From Pseudomonadota bacterium (GTDB lineage Bacteria > Pseudomonadota > Gammaproteobacteria > Steroidobacterales > Steroidobacteraceae): a stretch of DNA of 33,062 nucleotides. Position 1 is the first letter of the stretch; the number at the start of each line of letters is the position of its first letter. This document shows, in pieces, positions 1 to 7,389 of the stretch. The notes beneath the pieces are model-generated. The model did no database searches, was not told the origin of the DNA, and was given only the letters and a program-made list of their open reading frames with translations. Made by a program: the position numbers and the translations under genes. The stretch is taken from the NCBI GenBank assembly GCA_003242685.1, contig QGVD01000042.1, positions 1 through 33,062 on the forward strand, read 5' to 3'.

Positions 1-2231
1 CGGATCTCGTAGCAGCGGTGGATCTTCGGGTTGCGCGCGAAGTCCTCGGGAATCGTCTCCGCCGAGATGTCGCGCACGTCGTATTTCTCCGCAACCGAAG
101 GCTCGAGCCTGAACCGCTGCGCGTTGGTGGAGAAGACGAGCAGCCCTCCCGGCGCGAGGATGTCCATGCACGCCTCGATGAGCCGCGGGTGGTCGCGCTG
201 CGTATCCAGCACGCCCTCCATGCGCTTCGAGTTCGAGAACGTCGGCGGATCGAGAAAGATCAGATCGAAGCGCTCGCGGCGACGCCGGGCGTCTTCCAGC
301 CATTCGCGGCAGTCGGCCTGCACGAGCACGTGGTCGCGGCTCGCGAGCCCGTTGAGCGTGAGATTGCGCTGCGCCCAGTCGAGGTAGGTGCGCGAGAGAT
401 CCACCGTCACGCTCGATCGCGCGCGCCCAGCCGCCGCATACACCGTTGCGGTGCCCGTGTAGCCGAACAGATTCAGGAAGCGCTTGCGGGCGGCCGCCTC
501 GCGCAGCCGCGCGCGCGTGATGCGGTGATCGAGGAAGAGGCCCGTGTCGAGGTAGTCCTCGAAGTTCACCCAGAAGCGCAGGCCCCCTTCGGCGACGACG
601 TGGAACCGCTTTGCCTCTCCGAGCTTGCGGTACTGTTCGCCGCGCGCCCTCCTCCGCCGCGTCCGGACGTGAATGCGCTCCGGCGGCACGCCGGTGACTT
701 CGGGCAGCACTGAGAACGCCTCGCCTCGGCGGCGGCGGACGGCCTCAGGATCGATGCTGGCAGGTGCCGCGTACTCCTGGACATAGAGCCACGCGAGGTC
801 CGAATCGGCGCTGCGGTAGAGATCGATCGCGAACGCGTACTCCGGCATGTCTGCGTCGTAGAGCCGGTAGCACGAGACGTCGTTGGCTTCGGCCCACGCG
901 TGAAGTCGCTTGACGTTCTTGCGGAGCCTGTTCGCGAACATCTGCGCGCCCGGCGTATCGCGCAGCGCCGGATCGATCCTCGCGGTGCCTTTCGGGCGGT
1001 CAACGTCGCGGAAGACTTCCGGTTCGATCCGCAGGCGCAGCAGCCGGCACTCGATCGCGCCGTTCCAGACCGTGTGTGTGCGGCGTGCGCGGATTCCGAG
1101 CTCGAGACCGAGCTCCGGCGCACCGGTGAGCACGGCCGCGTGCCAGCCCGTGAAGCGCTCGCGCAGCACCCGCCCGAGCGTACGGTGCACTTCGCGTGCT
1201 GCCTCGCGGTCTTCGAGGCGCATGCCGTACGGTGGATTGGTGCACACGAGACCGCCTTCTGCCGGCGAGGAGTAATCATCCTGCTCGTCGCCCGCCGTAC
1301 GCACGCCGTCGGGAGACACATCGGCGAGCTCGCGCACTTCGAACTGCGTGAGCGCATCGACACCTGCACGGCGCGCGTTCGCCCGGGCGAGCCTCACGGC
1401 ACGCCCGTCCCGATCCGAGCCGCAGATCCTGGAGCCTCCTGCGAGGAGTCGCTCCGTTCCGGCCCGCGCACGCTCCTGCGCCTCCGCCCGCAAACGCTCC
1501 CACAGTGCGGCATCGTGCCGCCGCCAGCCGAGGAAACCGAAGTAGTCACGCAGCAGTCCCGGCGCTCGGTCGGCCGCGATCAGCGCGGCCTCGATGACGA
1601 ACGTGCCCGACCCGCACATCGGGTCGAGGAACGGCGCACCTTCGCGCGCGAGCTCGGGCCATCCCGCGCGCATGAGAATTCCCGCCGCGACGTTCTCCTT
1701 GAGCGGTGCTTCACCGCCTTCGGTGCGGTAGCCGCGGCGGTGCAGGCTCTCACCCGAGAGATCGAGAGACACGGCCACCCGCGTGCCGCTCGCGTGGACA
1801 TGCACACGCACGCCGGGCCGCTCGAGAGCGATGTCCGGGCGATGTCCCGTCCGCTCGCGCAGCGCATCGACGATCGCGTCCTTGACCTTGAGCGCACCGA
1901 AATGCGAATGCGTGATCGCGGGATGCCGGCCGCTGAACTCACACGCGAGCGTCGCACCTTCGGCGATGTGCTTCTCCCACGGCAGCTCGCGCACGGCGGC
2001 ATGGAGCGCCTCGGCATCGCGCGCTTCGAGCTGCGCGAGCTCGAGGAACACGCGGTTCGCGATGCGCGACCACAGACACGCGCGATACGCGACTTCGAGC
2101 GATCCCGTGAAGCCGACTCCGGTCGCCCGCTCGCGCACGTCCGTCGCACCGAGCGACTCGAGCTCGCGGGCGAGGAGATCCGCAAGCCCGCGCGGGGCGC
2201 TTGCGGTGAGCTCGAGTTTCGCGGTACTCAC
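1..2231 (-). CDS. rlmL: Bifunctional 23S rRNA methyltransferase RlmKL (3' end cut by window edge)
   Basis: The protein is a fused rRNA methyltransferase that in E. coli makes m2G2445 (N-terminal half, RlmL) and m7G2069 (C-terminal half, RlmK) in 23S rRNA. The frame is open over 743 codons from GTG at 2231 and has no stop before the edge. An N-terminal THUMP region is followed by a first Rossmann methyltransferase with DPMCGSGTF near residue 205 and the catalytic NPPYG at 332-336. A second methyltransferase carries FDLIFLDPPTFSNSKR around 655-670. The last visible residues, PEDFARNPKIHRCYEI, match the extreme C-terminus of the E. coli protein (702 aa), so only a few codons are probably missing. 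The GTG start overlaps the stop of the upstream nuclease gene as GTGA, which suggests translational coupling. The call is secure; the start could differ by a few codons. Confidence 0.93.
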   Translation of the reverse strand, partial: MSTAKLELTASAPRGLADLLARELESLGATDVRERATGVGFTGSLEVAYRACLWSRIANRVFLELAQLEARDAEALHAAVRELPWEKHIAEGATLACEFSGRHPAITHSHFGALKVKDAIVDALRERTGHRPDIALERPGVRVHVHASGTRVAVSLDLSGESLHRRGYRTEGGEAPLKENVAAGILMRAGWPELAREGAPFLDPMCGSGTFVIEAALIAADRAPGLLRDYFGFLGWRRHDAALWERLRAEAQERARAGTERLLAGGSRICGSDRDGRAVRLARANARRAGVDALTQFEVRELADVSPDGVRTAGDEQDDYSSPAEGGLVCTNPPYGMRLEDREAAREVHRTLGRVLRERFTGWHAAVLTGAPELGLELGIRARRTHTVWNGAIECRLLRLRIEPEVFRDVDRPKGTARIDPALRDTPGAQMFANRLRKNVKRLHAWAEANDVSCYRLYDADMPEYAFAIDLYRSADSDLAWLYVQEYAAPASIDPEAVRRRRGEAFSVLPEVTGVPPERIHVRTRRRRARGEQYRKLGEAKRFHVVAEGGLRFWVNFEDYLDTGLFLDHRITRARLREAAARKRFLNLFGYTGTATVYAAAGRARSSVTVDLSRTYLDWAQRNLTLNGLASRDHVLVQADCREWLEDARRRRERFDLIFLDPPTFSNSKRMEGVLDTQRDHPRLIEACMDILAPGGLLVFSTNAQRFRLEPSVAEKYDVRDISAETIPEDFARNPKIHRCYEI

Positions 2232-3634
2232 GCGGCGTCGAGAGCGGCAGCGAGCGGCACGACTCTGTGCATCGAGCGGCTGAGATACCGGACGAGGATC
2301 CGGTAGACGTCGAGATCGAAGGGCTGCAGCGTGCGCCGCGAAGGCAGGTCATCGCCCGGCTCCAGCGTCGCGATGTGTCGCCACTCGTCGATCACGTGAA
2401 GCTGCTCGAGGCCGTTCGGACTCGTCTCGCGGATGCCGATCGGACCTTCGAAGGGCCAGGGTTTCAGCCGCTCGCCGGCGAGCGCGAGCTTGAGGCGCGC
2501 GGTGTGGCGCGCGAGGGTCTCCTCTCCCACGCACACGCCGCTGCAGCGTCCGATCTGATAGCCGAAGCAGGAGCCGGAGGACTTCTCGAGGCCGAGGACC
2601 TTGAGACACAGCCGCTCCTCGCGCGCGAGCTCGAGCATCGCCTTGCGTGCAGCCGCTTCCGTGCGATAGAGCCCGAACGTATCCGCGCCGTCGAAGGAGA
2701 GCTGCAGGTGATCGATGGGCGAGAGCACCGGCGCGGCTCCGTCGTCCGACACGACCCACGTCCAGATCTGACGCGCGCCGCGGAGCTGGCGGTTGAAGAG
2801 CGGCTTGAGCTCGCGCACGAGCCGCGCTTCGAGCAGCAGCGCGCCGAGCTCGCCCGCCGTCTCCGTCCACTCGACGTGGTGCGTGAGCTCCGCGAGCCGC
2901 TGCGACTTCCCGTCGCGCGTCGCGCCCTGCCAGTGCGAGAGCACGCGCTGACGGATGTTGTTCGCCTTGCCCACGTAAAGGAGCGCTCCGCCTTCGCCGT
3001 AGAAGCGATACACGCCGTGCGTCTGCGGCAGACGGTCCGGCAGATCGGCCGGCAGGTGCGGCGGCAGCGACTTGAGATGCGTGATCTCGCCGAGCGCCTG
3101 CTCCACCGTCTCGAAGGGCTCCTGAAGGCGCAGCACGTTCCAGAACTGCCACAAGGCGTGCGCATCGGGCAGCGCGCGGTGGCGGTCGGGACAGTCGAGT
3201 CCGTGTCGCTCGATCAGCGCGTCGAGATTGTGATGCCGCTCATCCGGATAGAGCCTGCGCGAGAGCTTCACCGTGCACGCGACGCGGCTCGAGAACGAAT
3301 AGCCCGCGCGACGCAGCTCCGAGCGCAGGAAACCGTAGTCGAAGCGCGCGTTGTGCGCGACGAAGAGCCTTCCCTCCAGTCGTTCGAGAACCTCCGCCGC
3401 GATGTCCTCGAAGAACGGCGCGTAGCGCACCATCTCGTCCGTGATGCCCGTGAAGTGCTGGATCGCGGGCGGGATCGACACGCCCGGGTTCACCAGCGTG
3501 CTCCACTGGTACTCGAGCTCGCCGCCGGTCGCGGCGACGATCGCGATCTCGATGATGCGGTCGTGGGCCGGATGGCCGCCCGTCGTCTCCACGTCCACGA
3601 AGGCGACGGGTGAATCGAAGATGGAATCCGTCAC
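2228..3634 (-). CDS. DnaQ-type exonuclease fused to UvrC/Cho-type GIY-YIG endonuclease
   Basis: This 468-residue protein joins two nucleases. Residues about 8-170 are a DEDDh 3'-5' exonuclease like DNA polymerase III epsilon: FVDVETTGG (D14, E16), an ExoII region with AHNARFDYGFL, and an ExoIII-like HRALPDAHA. Residues about 200-290 are a GIY-YIG domain: HGVYRFY, LLYVGKANNIRQRV, and LLLEARLVRELKPLFN, whose Glu is the expected catalytic residue. A C-terminal part contains SCFGYQIGRCSGVC, a Cys-containing segment seen in UvrC/Cho relatives. Family knowledge points to DNA repair with incision and trimming in one chain, though the substrate is not established. The GTG start at 3634 overlaps the puuC stop as GTGA, and the stop overlaps the rlmL start the same way. 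It is not DnaQ itself because of the GIY-YIG half. Confidence 0.88.
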   Translation of the reverse strand: MTDSIFDSPVAFVDVETTGGHPAHDRIIEIAIVAATGGELEYQWSTLVNPGVSIPPAIQHFTGITDEMVRYAPFFEDIAAEVLERLEGRLFVAHNARFDYGFLRSELRRAGYSFSSRVACTVKLSRRLYPDERHHNLDALIERHGLDCPDRHRALPDAHALWQFWNVLRLQEPFETVEQALGEITHLKSLPPHLPADLPDRLPQTHGVYRFYGEGGALLYVGKANNIRQRVLSHWQGATRDGKSQRLAELTHHVEWTETAGELGALLLEARLVRELKPLFNRQLRGARQIWTWVVSDDGAAPVLSPIDHLQLSFDGADTFGLYRTEAAARKAMLELAREERLCLKVLGLEKSSGSCFGYQIGRCSGVCVGEETLARHTARLKLALAGERLKPWPFEGPIGIRETSPNGLEQLHVIDEWRHIATLEPGDDLPSRRTLQPFDLDVYRILVRYLSRSMHRVVPLAAALDAA

Positions 3635-5130
3635 GAGAGGTCGAGCCAGGTCGTCTTGAGCTCAGTGTACTTGTCGAGCGCGTGCAGCGACTTGTCGCGG
3701 CCGATGCCGGACTGCTTGAAGCCGCCGAAGGGCACGGTGATGTCGTCCTCGTCGTAGCAGTTGACGTAGACCGTGCCGGCGCGGATGGCGCGCGCGAGCC
3801 TGTGGGCCGTGCTCACGTCGCGCGTCCACACGCCGGCCGCGAGGCCGTAGATCACGTCGTTCGCGATCTCGATCGCCTCTTCCACGGTTCTGAACGTGAG
3901 GGTCGCGAGCACGGGACCGAAGATCTCCTCGCGCGCGATCGTCATGCGCGGCTCGACGTCGTCGAACACCGTGGGCTCGACGAACCATCCGCCGCTCTCC
4001 TCGCGCGCGCGGCGCCCGCCGAAGAGGAGCCGTGCACCCTCGCTGCGTCCCGTCTCGATGTAGCCGAGCACGCGCCTGAACTGCGCCTCGTCCACGATGG
4101 CGCCGAGCTTCGTCTCGGGATCGAGCGGATCACCGGGCTGCATCTGCCGGGCGATCGCCTGCACCTTCTCGAGCAGCGCGTCCCTGATGCTCTCCTGGAC
4201 GAGGAGCCGTGAGCCCGCCGAGCACATCTCGCCCTGATTGAAGAAGATCGCGTACGCCGCAGCCGTCGCGGCACGGTCGAGATCGGCGACGTCGGCGAGC
4301 ACGATGTTCGGCGACTTGCCGCCGCACTCGAGCCAGACGCGCTTCATGTTCGACTGACCCGAGTACTGCAGGATCTGACGTCCCGTGGCCGTCGAACCGG
4401 TGAACGCAATGCAGTCGACGTCCATGTGGAGCGCGAGCGCCTTGCCTGCCGTGTGCCCGAATCCCGGCACCACGTTGAGCACACCGTCGGGGATGCCGGC
4501 TTCCGCGGCGAGCTCCGCCACACGAATGGCCGTGAGCGGCGACTTCTCCGACGGTTTGAGGACGACCGAGTTTCCTGCGGCGAGCGCAGGGCCGATCTTC
4601 CACGCGGCCATGAGGAGCGGGAAGTTCCACGGCACGATGGCACCGACGACGCCCACCGGCTCGCGCGTGATGAGCGCGAGCGTATCGCGCCCCGTCGGCG
4701 CCACCTCGTCGTAGATCTTGTCGATCGCCTCCGCGTACCACTGGATGCAGCGCGCCGCGGCGGGAATGTCGATGCGCGTGCTGTCCGCGATGGGCTTGCC
4801 CACGTCGAGCGTCTCGAGCAGCGCGAGCTCGTCGCGGTGCTTCTCGATGAGCCCGGCGAATCTCAGAAGGATCCGCTTGCGCTTCGCGGGCGAGAGATGC
4901 GCCCAGCGGCCGTCGCGGAATGCGGCGCGCGCGGCCGCGACCGCGCGATCGACGTCAGGCGCGTCGCAGGCCGCAACCCGCGCGAGGAGCTTGCCGTTCG
5001 CGGGGTTCAGGCAGTCGAAGGTCGCACCCGAGGCGGCATCGACGTAGCGACCGTCGATGAATGCCCGGGAGCGGATGTCGAGCGACTCGGCTCGCTCGTG
5101 CCACGAGGTGGCTGCAGAGCTTGAGGCCAT
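3631..5130 (-). CDS. puuC: PuuC-type aldehyde dehydrogenase (NAD(P)+), 499 aa
   Basis: The enzyme oxidises an aldehyde to an acid; E. coli PuuC acts on gamma-glutamyl-gamma-aminobutyraldehyde and related amino-aldehydes. The whole length fits the family: the NAD-binding segment VPWNFPLLMAAWKIGPALAAG, the catalytic Glu in VWLECGGKSPN (E268) and the nucleophile Cys in FFNQGEMCSAGSR (C303). The C-terminal FGGFKQSGIGRDKSLHALDK and ending YTELKTTWLDL are almost identical to E. coli PuuC (495 aa). The ATG at 5130 is chosen because it puts the conserved Trp at residue 10, as in E. coli. A GTG at 5160 would add 10 residues, and neither start has a clear ribosome binding site. The gene lies just after a PuuR-type repressor and opposite an omega-aminotransferase, so it probably oxidises the aldehyde made by that enzyme. 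The true substrate could also be malonate semialdehyde or betaine-type aldehydes. Confidence 0.88.
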   Translation of the reverse strand: MASSSAATSWHERAESLDIRSRAFIDGRYVDAASGATFDCLNPANGKLLARVAACDAPDVDRAVAAARAAFRDGRWAHLSPAKRKRILLRFAGLIEKHRDELALLETLDVGKPIADSTRIDIPAAARCIQWYAEAIDKIYDEVAPTGRDTLALITREPVGVVGAIVPWNFPLLMAAWKIGPALAAGNSVVLKPSEKSPLTAIRVAELAAEAGIPDGVLNVVPGFGHTAGKALALHMDVDCIAFTGSTATGRQILQYSGQSNMKRVWLECGGKSPNIVLADVADLDRAATAAAYAIFFNQGEMCSAGSRLLVQESIRDALLEKVQAIARQMQPGDPLDPETKLGAIVDEAQFRRVLGYIETGRSEGARLLFGGRRAREESGGWFVEPTVFDDVEPRMTIAREEIFGPVLATLTFRTVEEAIEIANDVIYGLAAGVWTRDVSTAHRLARAIRAGTVYVNCYDEDDITVPFGGFKQSGIGRDKSLHALDKYTELKTTWLDLS

Positions 5131-5175
5131 GTTCGGGGCTGCAGTCGCAGCCGGGCTCACGGCCCCGCTGCGACG

Positions 5176-5721
5176 TCACGTACTCGATGTGCTGGCGCTG
5201 ATGATCTCACAGACTTCGCGCCCCACGTTGCGGAAACGGTGCGGCAGGTGGCTCGCGAAGTAGTAGGCGTCCCCGGGGCCGAGAACGCGCGTGTTCCCGC
5301 CGACGGTGAGCTCGATGCGGCCGCGGATCACGATACCGCCCTGCTCCCCGCGCTTCTGGGGGACTTCCTCGGCGGTAACTGCGCCGGGAGCGTAGCGCTC
5401 GTGCAGGATCGACAATTGCCGTCCGGCCCGCTGCGCGGCCACGAGCCGTCGGGATATCTCCTCATTGCCGATTTCGACGAGCTCGTCTGCACTGTAGAAG
5501 GCGCGCGGCGCCTCGCCCAGGTCGAGCGTGAAGAACTCGGCGATGGTCATCGGCACACCGCTCAGGACCTTCTCCAGGGAGCTGATCGAGGGGCTGACGC
5601 GGTTCTGCTCGATGAGTGAGATGAGGCCATTCGTGACCCCGGCCCGCCGCGCAAGGGCGCGCTGCGACAGGCCGTATGCGATGCGGACACTGCGCAGCCG
5701 CGCTCCGACGTCGACACTCAT
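5176..5721 (-). CDS. puuR: PuuR-like HTH-cupin transcriptional repressor
   Basis: This is a 181-residue regulator with an XRE-type helix-turn-helix at about residues 6-60 (ARLRSVRIAYGLSQRALARRAGV is the core) and a cupin sensor domain at about 105-180 (GEQGGIVIRGRIELTVGG, then DAYYFASHLPHRFRN). The order, the length (E. coli PuuR is 185 aa) and the ending CEIISASTSST against CRIISAHTPTT in E. coli identify the PuuR family, which represses putrescine genes and is relieved by putrescine. The ATG at 5721 is preferred over longer in-frame starts because AAGGAT lies 6 bases upstream and it fits the family length. It is first in the puuC-nuclease-rlmL operon and divergent from the aminotransferase, so it probably controls both directions. 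The real inducer may be another amine or beta-alanine. Confidence 0.87.
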   Translation of the reverse strand: MSVDVGARLRSVRIAYGLSQRALARRAGVTNGLISLIEQNRVSPSISSLEKVLSGVPMTIAEFFTLDLGEAPRAFYSADELVEIGNEEISRRLVAAQRAGRQLSILHERYAPGAVTAEEVPQKRGEQGGIVIRGRIELTVGGNTRVLGPGDAYYFASHLPHRFRNVGREVCEIISASTSST

Positions 5722-5742
5722 GGGATCCTTATAACCCGATTG

Positions 5743-5762
5743 CTGTTCAGGATTCTCGACAG
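5743..5762. promoter_or_regulatory. Candidate PuuR-type operator in the divergent promoter region
   Basis: The 123 bases between the repressor start and the aminotransferase start hold an imperfect palindrome with arms CTGTTCAG (5743-5750) and CTCGACAG (5755-5762), matching at six of eight positions. A TTGACA hexamer on the minus strand (5797-5802) could be the -35 of the repressor operon, though no good -10 was seen at the usual distance. Autoregulation from a divergent spacer is common for this repressor family. The assignment is tentative. Confidence 0.3.
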
Positions 5763-5844
5763 TTATGCGATCAATGTCGGCCGGGATGGCTTCTCTTGTC
5801 AACTTTCTTTATCATCCCGCCGCCAACAAAGGAGTCCGCCCGAG

Positions 5845-7200
5845 ATGAGCCAGCCAGCGCCCAACGTCGCACCCACGCCTGCCGCCCAACTGACCCGTGC
5901 GGAGCTGGAAGCCTACTGGATGCCGTTCACCGCGAACCGGCAGTTCAAGGAGCGTCCGCGCATCCTCGCTCGGGCGAGCGGCATGTACTACTGGACGCAC
6001 GACGGACGCCAGATCCTGGACGCGACGGCCGGCATGTGGTGCGTCAACGCCGGTCACGGCCGGCCCGAGATCGCCGAGGCGGTGGCCCGGCAGCTCGAGA
6101 CCCTGGACTACGGCCCGGCGTTCCAGATGGGCCATCCGGGCGCTTTCGAGCTCGCGAACGAGGTCGTCAAGATCTCGCCGAAGGGCCTGGACCACGTCTT
6201 CTTCACGAACTCCGGCTCGGAGTCCGTCGACACGGCGCTCAAGATCGCGCTGGCCTATCACCGTGTGCGCGGTGAAGCCACCCGCACGCGCCTCATCGGA
6301 CGCGAGCGCGGCTATCACGGCGTGGGCTTCGGCGGCATCTCCGTCGGCGGCATCGCGCCGAACCGCAAGATGTGGTCGAGCTCGCTGGTGCCCGGCGTCG
6401 ACCACCTCTCGCACACGCATGATCTCGCGAAGAACGCCTTCAGCCGCGGCGAGCCCGAGCACGGTGCACACCTCGCGGACGAGCTCGAGCGACTGGTCGT
6501 CCTGCACGACGCCTCCACGATCGCCGCGGTGATCGTCGAGCCGATCGCGGGCTCCACCGGCGTGCTCATCCCGCCGAAGGGCTATCTCAAGCGCCTGCGC
6601 GAGATCTGCGACAGGCACGGCATTCTCCTCATCTTCGACGAGGTCATCACCGGCTTCGGCCGCACCGGCTCGCCGTTCGCCGCACAGGAGTTCGGCGTCA
6701 CGCCCGACATGATCACGTGCGCCAAGGGCCTCACCAACGGCTGCGTGCCCATGGGCGCGGTGATCGTCAAGAAGGAGATCTACGACGCCTTCATGCAGGG
6801 CCCGCCGAACGCCATCGAGCTGTTCCACGGCTACACCTACTCCGCGCATCCGGTCGCCTGCGCCGCGGGCATCGCGACGCTGAAGATCTACGAGCGCGAA
6901 GGGCTCCTCACGCGTGCGAAGGAGCTCGCGAAGTACTGGGAGGACGCGGCACACGATCTGCGCGGGCTGCCCGGCGTCATCGACATCCGCAACTACGGGC
7001 TCATTCTCGGTCTCGAGCTCGAGCCGATTCCCGGCAAGCCCGGCGCGCGCGCGTTCGACGTGTACCTCAAGTGCTTCGAGCGCGGCCTCCTCGTGCGGCA
7101 GACGGGAGACATCCTCGCGATGTCGCCGCCGCTCATCGTCGAGAAGAGCCACATCGACCAGATGTTCGGCCTGTTGCGGGAAGTGCTGCGCGCGGGCTGA
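5845..7200 (+). CDS. Omega-amino acid (beta-alanine):pyruvate aminotransferase
   Basis: This is a class III, PLP-dependent aminotransferase of 451 residues that moves an omega amino group, such as that of beta-alanine, to pyruvate and yields an aldehyde and alanine. The N-terminal YWMPFTANRQFKERPRI, the FFTNSGSESVDTALKIA phosphate-binding loop, YHGVGFGG, and FDEVITGFGRTG with the PLP-contacting Asp are all present. The Schiff-base lysine is K294 in ITCAKGLTNG. HGYTYSAHPVACAAG near the C-terminal third is nearly identical to the Pseudomonas omega-amino-acid:pyruvate enzyme (about 448 aa). The ATG at 5845 has AAAGGAG ending 10 bases upstream; an upstream in-frame ATG at 5740 overlaps the regulatory region and is less likely. 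Its product aldehyde is a logical substrate for the divergent PuuC-type dehydrogenase. Putrescine or another diamine is an alternative substrate. Confidence 0.88.
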   Translation: MSQPAPNVAPTPAAQLTRAELEAYWMPFTANRQFKERPRILARASGMYYWTHDGRQILDATAGMWCVNAGHGRPEIAEAVARQLETLDYGPAFQMGHPGAFELANEVVKISPKGLDHVFFTNSGSESVDTALKIALAYHRVRGEATRTRLIGRERGYHGVGFGGISVGGIAPNRKMWSSSLVPGVDHLSHTHDLAKNAFSRGEPEHGAHLADELERLVVLHDASTIAAVIVEPIAGSTGVLIPPKGYLKRLREICDRHGILLIFDEVITGFGRTGSPFAAQEFGVTPDMITCAKGLTNGCVPMGAVIVKKEIYDAFMQGPPNAIELFHGYTYSAHPVACAAGIATLKIYEREGLLTRAKELAKYWEDAAHDLRGLPGVIDIRNYGLILGLELEPIPGKPGARAFDVYLKCFERGLLVRQTGDILAMSPPLIVEKSHIDQMFGLLREVLRAG

Positions 7201-7229
7201 AACGGCCACACGGTATCCAGCGGTACGAG

Positions 7230-7269
7230 GGGGTGCGTCGCGGCGGCGGCGTGCCCCTTCGTCATTTCC
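7230..7269 (+). terminator. Likely rho-independent terminator of the aminotransferase gene
   Basis: A 12-pair stem (7230-7241 with 7246-7257, including three G-U pairs) closes a GGCG loop, starts 30 bases after the aminotransferase stop and is followed by the T-rich TTCGTCATTT. The rest of the 189-base gap before the dehydrogenase gene shows no further gene. Confidence 0.5.
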
Positions 7270-7389
7270 CGACAAGGCCCTCCACCGCGCGCAGTATTGC
7301 CAGATTCAGTCTCCTCGGGGATATCATCGGCCGTAGCGATCTCGCCGTACGCGTGCTGCGTGCGGTCCGGAAAGGGGGGACGGTCGAAC

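Noticed and set aside
900..2306. Long open frame on the plus strand
   Set aside because: It is antisense to rlmL, Arg/Glu-rich and without family features; such mirror frames are common in high-GC genes.
2267..3613. Long open frame on the plus strand
   Set aside because: It is antisense to the exonuclease/GIY-YIG gene, which has clear catalytic motifs in its own frame.
2228..3634. DNA polymerase III epsilon subunit (DnaQ)
   Set aside because: The C-terminal GIY-YIG domain and Cys-containing tail show it is the fused nuclease, not the replicative proofreader.
5812..7275. 487-codon open frame on the minus strand
   Set aside because: It is antisense to the aminotransferase and has no recognisable domain.
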